Shown: piece by piece, positions 10,102-17,727 of the stretch | How positions within the stretch are numbered: position 1 is the stretch's first letter | Layout: the number at the start of each line of letters is the position of its first letter | DNA from: Pseudomonas sp. GD03944 | GTDB lineage: Bacteria > Pseudomonadota > Gammaproteobacteria > Pseudomonadales > Pseudomonadaceae | Assembly: GCF_029839275.1 (NCBI RefSeq) | Contig: NZ_JAOCAH010000011.1 | Coordinates: forward strand, 1-64,000 | Direction of reading: 5' to 3' | DNA length: 64,000 nucleotides | Notes under the pieces: generated by a model | Seen by the model: only the letters and a program-made list of their open reading frames with translations | What the model was told of the DNA's origin: nothing | Database searches by the model: none | Position numbers and translations under genes: made by a program

Positions 10102-11718
10102 ATGCTGCGCATCACCGAACTGAAACTGCCCCTCGATCACCCTGACGATGCCCTGCGCCCGGCCCTGGTCGAACGCCTGGGCATCGACGACAGCGAACTG
10201 CTGGCCTTCACCCTGTTCAAGCGCAGCTACGACGCGCGCAAGAAGTCCAGCGAGCTGCAGTTCATCTACACCATCGATTTCGAGGTGCGCGACGAAGCCG
10301 CCCTGCTCGCCCGCCTGAGCAACGACCGCCACCTCGCCGTCGCCCCGGACATCGCCTACAAGCCGGTGGGCCAGGCGCCTGCCGGTTTCGAGGAGCGGCC
10401 GCTGGTGGTGGGTTTCGGCCCGTGCGGCATCTTCGCCGCGCTGATCCTGGCCCAGGCCGGGCTCAAGCCCATCGTGCTGGAGCGCGGCAAGGAAGTGCGC
10501 CAGCGCACCAAGGACACCTGGGGCCTGTGGCGCAAGAACGTGCTCAACCCCGAGTCCAACGTGCAGTTCGGCGAGGGCGGCGCCGGGACCTTCTCCGACG
10601 GCAAGCTGTACAGCCAGATCAAGGACCCCAAGCACCTGGGTCGCAAGGTGCTGCAGGAGTTCGTCAAGGCCGGTGCGCCGGAGGAAATCATCTACGTCAG
10701 CAAGCCGCACATCGGCACCTTCCGCCTCACCGGCGTGGTCGCCACCATGCGTGAAGAGATCAAGGCCCTGGGCGGTGAAGTGCGCTTCGAGCAGCGGGTC
10801 AGCGATGTGCTGATCGAAGACGGCCAACTGCGCGGCGTGGTGCTCGACAACGATGAGCAGATCCTCAGCCGCCACGTGATCCTGGCCCTGGGCCACAGCT
10901 CCCGCGACACCTTCCGCATGCTCCATGCCCGAGGCGTGTTCATGGAGGCCAAGCCGTTCTCGGTGGGTTTCCGCATCGAGCACCCGCAGTCGCTGATCGA
11001 CCGCGCGCGCCTGGGCAAGTACGCCGGCCACCCGAAACTGGGCGCGGCCGACTACAAGCTGGTGCACCACGCCAAGAACGGCCGCTCGGTCTACAGCTTC
11101 TGCATGTGCCCGGGCGGTACGGTGGTGGCGGCGACCTCCGAGCCAAACCGGGTCGTCACCAACGGCATGAGCCAGTACTCGCGCAACGAGCGCAACGCCA
11201 ACGCCGGCATCGTGGTCGGCATCACCCCCGAGCAGGATTACCCGGGTGGCCCGCTGGCCGGTGTCGAGCTGCAGGAGCGCCTGGAATCCCATGCCTACAT
11301 CCTCGGCGGCAGCACCTACGAGGCGCCGGGGCAACTGGTGGGCGACTTCATCGCCGGCCGGCCATCCAGCAAGTGGGGCAGCGTCGAGCCTTCGTACAAG
11401 CCGGGGGTGAAGCTGGGTGACCTGGCGCCGTCGCTGCCGGACTTCGCCATCGAGGCGATCCGCGAAGCGCTGCCGGCCTTCGGCAAGCAGATCAAGGGCT
11501 TCGACCTGCACGATGCAGTGCTGACGGGTATCGAGACCCGCACCTCGTCGCCGCTGCGCATCACCCGTGATGCGAGCCTGCAGAGCCTCAACGTCAAGGG
11601 CCTGTTCCCGGCGGGTGAAGGGGCGGGTTATGCCGGCGGCATCCTTTCCGCCGGCGTCGACGGCATCCGCGTAGCCGAAGCCGTGGCGCGGGACATGCTG
11701 GGCATCGCCGAAGACTGA
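10102..11718 (+). CDS. FAD-dependent oxidoreductase, COG2509 family
   Basis: A 538-residue flavoprotein. An N-terminal domain of about 90 residues precedes the FAD-binding Rossmann motif GFGPCGIFAAL (about residues 104-114). The pattern GEGGAGTFSDGKLYSQIKD is a hallmark of the COG2509 'uncharacterised FAD-dependent dehydrogenase' group, and the C-terminal GEGAGYAGGILSAGVDGIR closes the FAD site. The substrate is unknown. It follows the GAPDH-like gene by 93 bp, with TATAAT at 10043 as a possible -10 of its own promoter. No signal peptide is seen; it is cytoplasmic. Confidence 0.9.
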   Translation: MLRITELKLPLDHPDDALRPALVERLGIDDSELLAFTLFKRSYDARKKSSELQFIYTIDFEVRDEAALLARLSNDRHLAVAPDIAYKPVGQAPAGFEERPLVVGFGPCGIFAALILAQAGLKPIVLERGKEVRQRTKDTWGLWRKNVLNPESNVQFGEGGAGTFSDGKLYSQIKDPKHLGRKVLQEFVKAGAPEEIIYVSKPHIGTFRLTGVVATMREEIKALGGEVRFEQRVSDVLIEDGQLRGVVLDNDEQILSRHVILALGHSSRDTFRMLHARGVFMEAKPFSVGFRIEHPQSLIDRARLGKYAGHPKLGAADYKLVHHAKNGRSVYSFCMCPGGTVVAATSEPNRVVTNGMSQYSRNERNANAGIVVGITPEQDYPGGPLAGVELQERLESHAYILGGSTYEAPGQLVGDFIAGRPSSKWGSVEPSYKPGVKLGDLAPSLPDFAIEAIREALPAFGKQIKGFDLHDAVLTGIETRTSSPLRITRDASLQSLNVKGLFPAGEGAGYAGGILSAGVDGIRVAEAVARDMLGIAED

Positions 11719-11746
11719 GCCCCGCTCGCCCGGACTGGCCGGGATG

Positions 11747-12145
11747 TTACGGGAAGCGGTCGGCGTAGCACACCGGCGAGCTGGACTCGCCACTGCGGTC
11801 CAGCTCGTCTTCGAGGAAGTCGGCCAGCACCTGGGCGTTGTTCAGGCGGGTGTCCCGGGCGGCGTACAGCAGGGTCAGCGTACCGTTTCGGGCCCGCGCC
11901 AGCAGCCCCTGCCAATGCTCAGGGTGCCCTGCCAGCTCGCTGCGGTAGCGGGTGCGAAAGGTGTCGAACGCGGCCGGGTCATGACCAAACTGGCGACGCA
12001 ATGCCGTCGAGGGTGCCACTGCCGGCACCCAGTCATCCAGGTGCGCCGCCGCTTTGGCGATGCCCCGTGGCCATAGGCGATCCACCAGCACCCGCTGCCC
12101 ATCCTCGGGCTCCGGCGCCTCGTATACCCGCTTGCATCGAATCAT
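11747..12145 (-). CDS. DUF488 (YeaO-like) protein
   Basis: A 132-residue cytoplasmic protein of the DUF488 family. The motif VLVDRLWPRGIAK (about residues 19-31) is the family signature, followed by RRQFGHDP and a C-terminal LLYAARDTRLNNAQVLADFL. Function is unknown across the family. It converges on the FAD oxidoreductase with 28 bp between them and lies downstream of the GNAT gene on the same strand. Confidence 0.88.
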   Translation of the reverse strand: MIRCKRVYEAPEPEDGQRVLVDRLWPRGIAKAAAHLDDWVPAVAPSTALRRQFGHDPAAFDTFRTRYRSELAGHPEHWQGLLARARNGTLTLLYAARDTRLNNAQVLADFLEDELDRSGESSSPVCYADRFP

Positions 12146-12179
12146 CCGTCCTCCTGACCCTGGGGTGCCGGCCAGAAGC

Positions 12180-12689
12180 TCAGGCCACGCGGAAGCAGCA
12201 CACCGTGGTCCGGCGCGAACCGTTGGGCCGGCGCTGCAGGTCAGTATAGGTGTCGATCGCGACGAAGCCGGCCTTGCGCATCATGCCGGCCGAGGCGGCA
12301 TTCTCTTCATGGCGGTCGATGTAGATGTCGGCGATACCCTGCTCGACCAAGCCTGCCACTGCCTGGTTCAGCAAGCGCGAACCCAACCCCTGCCCGGCCA
12401 CGGCCCGGTGCGTGACCGCCTCGCAGATATAGGCATGTTCGCTGTCCCGCCGCGTCGGCGGCTGATAACGCGCGAAATGACGGGAACGCTGGTAGCTGAC
12501 GAAGCCCACGATTTCCCCGTCCCGCTCCGCCAGCACGGCCTGCACGCCGCCATCGGCGATGCCGTTCAGGTGCGCCCTCACCTCGTCGGGCGGCAGGTGA
12601 TTCCAGGGGTTGGGCCCGTGTTCCAGGATCAGGCTGCACAGGCGCTCGATATCGCCCGGCACCGCCATCCGAATGTTCAACTCACTCAC
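12180..12689 (-). CDS. GNAT-family N-acetyltransferase
   Basis: A 169-residue acetyltransferase that uses acetyl-CoA. Motif A is VAGQGLGSRLLNQAV (Q/RxxGxG/A, about residue 95) and motif B is NAASAGMMRKAGF near the C-terminus. I start it at the GTG at 12687-12689, which overlaps the TGA of the upstream PLP-enzyme gene (GTGA) and has GGGAGAG in front, so the two are translationally coupled. The coupling suggests the acceptor may be the product or substrate of the PLP enzyme, which is inference. Confidence 0.85.
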   Translation of the reverse strand: MSELNIRMAVPGDIERLCSLILEHGPNPWNHLPPDEVRAHLNGIADGGVQAVLAERDGEIVGFVSYQRSRHFARYQPPTRRDSEHAYICEAVTHRAVAGQGLGSRLLNQAVAGLVEQGIADIYIDRHEENAASAGMMRKAGFVAIDTYTDLQRRPNGSRRTTVCCFRVA

Positions 12690-13798
12690 GCCTGCTCTCC
12701 CAAGCCCGCGGTGGCCAGTTCGACCGGCAAGGCCACGCCCCGCTCCGCGCAATTGGCCACCGCTGCCGTCAGGGGTGCGAGGGCGAAACCGTGGCTGTGC
12801 AGCCAGTGGTCATCGTAATAGGTGGTGGCGTAGCGCTCGCCGCTGTCGCAGAGAATCGCCACCACCGAGCCCGATTCGCCCGCGGCCTGCATGTGCTGGG
12901 CGACCCGCAGGGCGCCGATCAGGTTGGTGCCGCTGGAGCCGCCCACGCGCCGCCCCAGGCGCTGGGCCAGGTACTGCATGGCCGCCAGGGACCAGGCATC
13001 CGGTACCTTGCACATGGCATCGATCACCGACGGCAGGAACGAGGCTTCGACCCGTGGCCGGCCAATGCCCTCGATCCGTGATCCGCAGGCCAGGGTCAGG
13101 CTGGCGTCACCGTTGCGGTAGTAATCGAAGAACACCGAGCGTTCGGCATCGGCGCAGAACACCCGGGTGCCGTGCTGGCGGTAGCGCACGTAACGCCCCA
13201 GCGTCGCCAGGGTGCCGCCGGTGCCGGGGCTGGACACCAGCCACGCCGGCTCGGGGTAACGCTCGCAGCGCAATTGCTGGAAGATCGATTCGGCGATGTT
13301 GTTGTTCGCGCGCCAATCGGTCGCCCGTTCGGCGTAGGTGAACTGGTCCATGAAGTGGCCGCCGGTTTCCCGGGCCAGGCGCTCGGACTCGGCGTAGATC
13401 TGCGTCGGGTCCTGCACCAGGTGGCTCTGGCCGCCGTAGAAGGCGATCTGGGCGATCTTCTCCTGGGACGTGGTGGCCGGCATCACCGCGATGAACGGCA
13501 GGCCCAGCAGCCGCGCGAAGTACGCCTCGGAAATCGCCGTGGAGCCGCTGGAGGCCTCGATCACCGGCGCACCGGGCTTGAGCCAGCCGTTGCATAGTGC
13601 GTAGAGGAACAGCGAGCGCGCCAGTCGGTGTTTGAGGCTGCCCGTAGGGTGGCTCGACTCGTCCTTGAAATACAGCTCGACGCCCGGAAAACCGGGCAAG
13701 GCCAGGGGAATCAGGTGGGTATCGGCGCTACGCTGGAAATCCGCCTCGATGATACGCACCGCCTCACGGGCCCAGGTACGCGAACAGATCATGGTCAT
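12686..13798 (-). CDS. PLP-dependent cysteine synthase-like enzyme
   Basis: A 370-residue fold-type II PLP enzyme. The Schiff-base lysine is in HPTGSLKHR (about residue 56), the substrate-loop motif is EASSGSTAIS, and the phosphate-binding glycine run is SSPGTGGTLATLGRY. It resembles PA2104-type 'probable cysteine synthases', longer than CysK/CysM at the N-terminus. It may make cysteine, a D-amino acid or a diamino acid; the sequence does not decide. It is coupled to the GNAT gene and lies 7 bp after the EamA pseudogene on the same strand. Confidence 0.85.
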   Translation of the reverse strand: MTMICSRTWAREAVRIIEADFQRSADTHLIPLALPGFPGVELYFKDESSHPTGSLKHRLARSLFLYALCNGWLKPGAPVIEASSGSTAISEAYFARLLGLPFIAVMPATTSQEKIAQIAFYGGQSHLVQDPTQIYAESERLARETGGHFMDQFTYAERATDWRANNNIAESIFQQLRCERYPEPAWLVSSPGTGGTLATLGRYVRYRQHGTRVFCADAERSVFFDYYRNGDASLTLACGSRIEGIGRPRVEASFLPSVIDAMCKVPDAWSLAAMQYLAQRLGRRVGGSSGTNLIGALRVAQHMQAAGESGSVVAILCDSGERYATTYYDDHWLHSHGFALAPLTAAVANCAERGVALPVELATAGLGEQA

Positions 13799-13805
13799 GC
13801 CTCCC

Positions 13806-14725
13806 TCAATCCAGAATACCGGCCGGTACCGGCGGCGCGCTGCGCCACTGGCTCAGGGCCACCCCAGCGAACACCAGGGCGGCCGCCAGCAGTTGCACGG
13901 TGTTCAGGCTTTCGCCGAGCAGCAGCATGGCGAACAGCAGGGTGAACACCGTAATCAGGTTGACGAACCCGGACGCCTGGCTAGCCGGCATCCGGCTCAC
14001 GCCGTAGTTGTACAGACCATAGGCGCCCACGGTGACGATCACGCCCAGGTAGATCACCGCGCCCAGGGCCAGTGGGCTGATCTGCGTGGGGAACGGTGCG
14101 GTCCAGGCCGCCAGGGGCAAGAAGAATACGCTGCCGACGAACGCCACCATCGCTGTCAGGAAGAACGCCGAATAGCGTTCGGACAGGCGCTTGAGCAGCA
14201 GGGTGTAGCCGGTGGCGCAGAGCATCGCGAGGAATTCGTAGAAGTTGCCCAGCAGCGGGTTGCGGGCGTGTTCGTCCGCCTCCCCCGACAGGCTCAGCCA
14301 GACCGCCCCCACCACCGCCAGCAGGAAACCCGCCAGGGTGGTGCGGCTGATGCGCTCGCGCAGGCAGACGAAAGCGCCCACCGCCACCAGCAGCGGCAGC
14401 AGCGCGGTGATCATGCCGGCCTGGGAAGCGCTGGTGTTCTGCAGCGCCAGGGCTTCGAAGATGAAATACAGGCAGGGTTCGCAGGCCGCCAGGGCCAGCA
14501 GGTACTTCCAGTCGCCGCGGCGGTACTCGATGCGGCCGCGCCAGCGCCAGGCCAGGCCAGGAGGAAGATCAGGCTGCCGAGCAGCATGCGCCCGAAGATC
14601 ACCCACAGCGGTGGCAGTTCGGCGAAGGCCAGCTTCAGGGCGATGAACGAGCTGCCCCACAGGGCCATGGCCACCACCAGGCAGACGACCGCCAGTGTTC
14701 TTCCCTGCCCGCTCATAGTCACCAC
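13806..14725 (-). pseudogene. EamA/DMT transporter disrupted by a frameshift
   Basis: Two reading frames together encode one drug/metabolite transporter of about 305 residues. The N-terminal frame (from ATG at 14723-14725) runs through two helices to ...SLIFLLAW; the C-terminal frame then continues WRWRGRIEYRR to the stop at 13806. The join is at 14550-14551, where two bases (CC) separate two TGG codons inside a GGCCTGGCCTGG run, so one base is missing or two are extra. About ten helices with internal EamA duplication are visible. Either a true recent pseudogene or a sequencing error in a repeat-rich, GC-rich run. Confidence 0.8.
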
Positions 14726-14800
14726 TCGCCGTTCAAACCATCAGTCTAGAGCGAGATGCTCGGTACAGACAGGCACAGTGACCGAGCAAAACTGAACGGG

Positions 14801-15133
14801 TCAGGAGTCCCAGGGCTGCCCGCGGGTGCGCTTGTCCAGGCGCACCTGTTGCTGGATCGCGGCCTTGGCCAGCATGTGCGCGCTGACCGGCGCGGTGATG
14901 AACAGGAACAGGGTGATCAGCAGTTCATGCAGGCTGACGCTGCCGTCCTTGCCGGCGAAGAAGATCATCGAGGCGATCAGCACGCCTCCCACGCCGAGCG
15001 TTGTAGCCTTGGTTGGGCCGTGCAGGCGGGTGTAGAAATCCGGCAGGCGGTACAGGCCGATGGCACCGATCAGCGCGAACACGCTGCCGATGATCAGGAA
15101 CAGGGAAACCAGCAGTTCGATCCACAATGGCAT
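14801..15133 (-). CDS. mnhG: Mrp-type Na+/H+ antiporter subunit G
   Basis: A 110-residue membrane protein with three helices, last gene of the Mrp (Mnh/Sha/Pha) operon. The pattern GLYRLPDFYTRLHGPTKATTLG is the family signature. Subunit G is a small piece of the multi-subunit cation/proton antiporter that exports Na+ (or K+) at alkaline pH. It starts 10 bp after the stop of subunit F. The polar tail after residue 90 is cytoplasmic. Confidence 0.94.
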   Translation of the reverse strand: MPLWIELLVSLFLIIGSVFALIGAIGLYRLPDFYTRLHGPTKATTLGVGGVLIASMIFFAGKDGSVSLHELLITLFLFITAPVSAHMLAKAAIQQQVRLDKRTRGQPWDS

Positions 15134-15143
15134 GGGGCGCTCC

Positions 15144-15413
15144 TCAATCGATGATGTCGCCGTGCAGCATGTGCTTGCACACCGCCACGGTACTGACGAA
15201 GCCCATGACCGCGATCAGCAGGGCGATTTCGAAGAACAGGTCCGATTGCAGCCAGATGCCGTACAGCACGATCAGCGCCAGGCCGTTGATGTACAGCGTG
15301 TCCAGCGCCAGCACCCGGTCCGGCAGGCTCGGCCCGCGAATCAGGCGCAGGACGTTCAGCACCGCGGCGAGACCGAGCAGGCACAGGGCGAAGGGAATCA
15401 CGTAGGCGAGCAT
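15144..15413 (-). CDS. mnhF: Mrp-type Na+/H+ antiporter subunit F
   Basis: An 89-residue protein with three hydrophobic helices and the family motif RLIRGPSLPDRVLALDTL (residues 23-40). I start it at MLAYVIPF (ATG at 15411-15413), which overlaps the end of subunit E by 16 bases; the same frame is open much further upstream but only as a shadow of subunit E. Member of the antiporter complex in the inner membrane. Confidence 0.93.
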   Translation of the reverse strand: MLAYVIPFALCLLGLAAVLNVLRLIRGPSLPDRVLALDTLYINGLALIVLYGIWLQSDLFFEIALLIAVMGFVSTVAVCKHMLHGDIID

Positions 15414-15895
15414 TCGAATATCTCCAGCAGCGGGGTTTCGTAGCGCTCCTTCAGCGCGGCGATCAGCGCGTCTTCGTCCGGGATGTCCAGGCCGTGCAGC
15501 AGCAGGGTCTTGTGGTCGGCGCTGAGCCCGGCCGAGACGGTGCCGGGGGTCAGCGAGAGGATGCTGGTCAGCACCGCCAGCACGAAGTTGTGCTCGATCG
15601 CCATCGGCACTTCGACGAACGCCGGGCGCAGCCGGTGCGGCGGCCCGAGCACCAGGCGGGCGACATGCAGGTTGGCCACCACGATGTCGTAGAACACCTT
15701 GGCCATGAACAGGCACAGGGCGATCGGCTTGCGCACCGGCGGCACGTCGAGCAGGAAATGGCGCGTGACCAGCGGAATCAGCCAGCCGAGAAAGGCCCCC
15801 AGCAGCAGTTGCCCCGGGTTGACGGTATTGACCAGCAGCAGCCAGAGCAGGAGCAGCAGGAGGCTCAGGACCGGGTGCGGTAACCAGCGCTTCAT
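15398..15895 (-). CDS. mnhE: Mrp-type Na+/H+ antiporter subunit E
   Basis: A 165-residue subunit with two N-terminal helices (about residues 9-45) and a cytoplasmic domain. TPGTVSAGLSADHKTLLLHGLD near residue 116 matches the conserved MnhE core (LTPGT...). The start MKRWLPHPV (ATG 15893-15895) overlaps the stop of subunit D by four bases (ATGA), indicating coupled translation. The longer open frame upstream is antigenic to subunit D and is not used. Confidence 0.93.
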   Translation of the reverse strand: MKRWLPHPVLSLLLLLLWLLLVNTVNPGQLLLGAFLGWLIPLVTRHFLLDVPPVRKPIALCLFMAKVFYDIVVANLHVARLVLGPPHRLRPAFVEVPMAIEHNFVLAVLTSILSLTPGTVSAGLSADHKTLLLHGLDIPDEDALIAALKERYETPLLEIFECSPT

Positions 15896-17400
15896 TCGCC
15901 ACCTCCACGAACGATGGACAGATAGGGTTGCAGCGTCAGCAATTGCTCGGCCGTGGCCTGCAGGTACGCCAGCACCGGCTGTGCAGCGACCACCAGGGCC
16001 ACGCTGGCCAGCAACAGGCCACCGGCTGCCAGCAGGCGCCCACCGTCGCAGCGGATGCCGCTCGCCTCCGCAGGCGGTGTATCGCCCCGCCAGAACAGGG
16101 TGCTGCCCGCCCGGCTGAGGGCGATCAGCATGCCCAGGCCGCCGATCAGCAGGATCGGCCACAGCACCAGCGCCTGCGGACCGGAGGGCACGGCAGTGAG
16201 CAACAGCAGCTTGCCGATGAAGCCGGAGAACGGCGGCAGGCCGGCCACGGAAATCGCCGCGGCGAAGAACAGAGTCCCCAGCAGCAACGGCTGGCTCACC
16301 GCCCGTGCCTGGGTCAGGTCACCGCCCACCTCGCCCCGCTGGCGTACCACCAGGTCGGCGAGCAGGAACAGCGCCCCAGTGATCAGCGTGCTGTGCACCA
16401 GGTAATAGAGCGCGGCTGCCAGGCCATCGGCGCTGCCCAGGGCGATGCCCGCCAGCAGCGTGCCTACCGACACCACCACCAGATACCCCAGCAGTGGCTG
16501 GAGCTGCTGCGCCGCCAGGGCACCGATCACCCCGGCGATGATGGTCAGGGCCGCCATCCACCAGAGCAGCCCGTGGGCCAGGTTGGCCAGGGCCCCCGCC
16601 TCCGCGCCGAAGACCAGGGTGAACACCCGCAGGATCGCGTACAGGCCGACCTTGGTCATGACCGCGAACAGCGCTGCCACCGGTGCGCTGGCAGCGGCGT
16701 AAGCCCTGGGCAACCAGAAGTACAACGGCAGGATCGCCGCCTTGAGGCCGAACACTATCAGCAGCAGGTAGGCGGCCGCGGCCAGCAACGGCGCCTGCTC
16801 GGGATCGGCGGCGGCCACGCGTTGCGCCAGGTCGGCCATGTTCAGCGTGCCGGTGAGGCCGTAGAGCAGGCCCACGCCGATCAGGAAGAACGACGAGCCC
16901 AACAGGTTCAGTACCACGTAGTGCAGGCCCGCCTTGATCCGCGCCGCACCGTTGCCATGCACCAGCAGGGCGTAGGAGGAAATCAGCAGGATTTCGAAGA
17001 ACACGAACAGGTTGAACAGGTCACCGGTGAGGAACGAGCCGTTGATGCCCAGGAGCTGGAACTGCAACAGCGCATGGAAATTGGGGCCGCGCTCATCGTC
17101 CCCGCGGGTCGCGTACAGCGCCGAGAACCCCGCCAGCACCGAGGTGACCAGCAACAGCACGGCGCTCAGGCGGTCGAGCACCAGGATGATGCCGAACGGC
17201 GGCTGCCAGTTGCCGAGGGCGTACACCCGCAGCTCGCCGTCCCCTGCCAGCAGGGCCAGGTAGGCGGCAATCGGTAGCAGCGCGAAGGTCGCCGCCAGCG
17301 ACAGGACGCGCTTGGCCGGCTTGCCCAGGCGGTGGGCAACCAGCAGCAGCGCGCCCATGAACATCGGCAGGAGGACGGGCAGGATCAACACATGATTCAT
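15892..17400 (-). CDS. mnhD: Mrp-type Na+/H+ antiporter subunit D
   Basis: A 502-residue, about fourteen-helix proton-translocating subunit homologous to NuoM/NuoN of complex I. Conserved features include FFEILLISSYALL with the key glutamate in the fifth helix region, and LKAAILPLYFWLPRAYAAASAPVAALFA, containing the channel lysine. It overlaps subunit C by four bases (ATGA) and subunit E by four, showing a tightly coupled operon. Confidence 0.95.
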   Translation of the reverse strand: MNHVLILPVLLPMFMGALLLVAHRLGKPAKRVLSLAATFALLPIAAYLALLAGDGELRVYALGNWQPPFGIILVLDRLSAVLLLVTSVLAGFSALYATRGDDERGPNFHALLQFQLLGINGSFLTGDLFNLFVFFEILLISSYALLVHGNGAARIKAGLHYVVLNLLGSSFFLIGVGLLYGLTGTLNMADLAQRVAAADPEQAPLLAAAAYLLLIVFGLKAAILPLYFWLPRAYAAASAPVAALFAVMTKVGLYAILRVFTLVFGAEAGALANLAHGLLWWMAALTIIAGVIGALAAQQLQPLLGYLVVVSVGTLLAGIALGSADGLAAALYYLVHSTLITGALFLLADLVVRQRGEVGGDLTQARAVSQPLLLGTLFFAAAISVAGLPPFSGFIGKLLLLTAVPSGPQALVLWPILLIGGLGMLIALSRAGSTLFWRGDTPPAEASGIRCDGGRLLAAGGLLLASVALVVAAQPVLAYLQATAEQLLTLQPYLSIVRGGGE

Positions 17401-17726
17401 CCGCGAGGCTCCTCGCCGTCGACGTGATCCGTCTTCAACTCACCCTGCCCACGCAGAGACAGCACCACCACGAACGCAGTCATGGCGAAGCCGATGACGA
17501 TGGCGGTCAGCACCAGGGCCTGGGGCAACGGGTCGGCGTATTCGCGGCTCACGCCGATCACCGCCGCGCCGCCGCTGCCCAGGCGCCCCATGGCGAACAG
17601 GAACAGGTTCACCGCGTAGGAAATCAGGGTCAGGCCGAGCACCACGGGGAACACCCGGGCGCGCAACAACAGGTAGACCCCACTGGCACTCAGCACGCCC
17701 AGGGTGATGGCATATAACGCTTCCAT
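17397..17726 (-). CDS. mnhC: Mrp-type Na+/H+ antiporter subunit C
   Basis: A 109-residue NuoK-like subunit with three helices. The conserved segments are GVYLLLRARVFPVVLGLTLISYAVNLFLF, where the ion-path residues lie, and DPLPQALVLTAIVIGFAMTAF. It starts one base after the stop of the fused A/B subunit. Part of the inner-membrane antiporter. Confidence 0.95.
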   Translation of the reverse strand: MEALYAITLGVLSASGVYLLLRARVFPVVLGLTLISYAVNLFLFAMGRLGSGGAAVIGVSREYADPLPQALVLTAIVIGFAMTAFVVVLSLRGQGELKTDHVDGEEPRG

Positions 17727-17727
17727 A

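Noticed and set aside
9013..11793. A 926-codon open frame on the minus strand
   Set aside because: It is antisense to the GAPDH and FAD-oxidoreductase genes, His/Gln/Val-rich without a domain; a shadow of high-GC codon bias.
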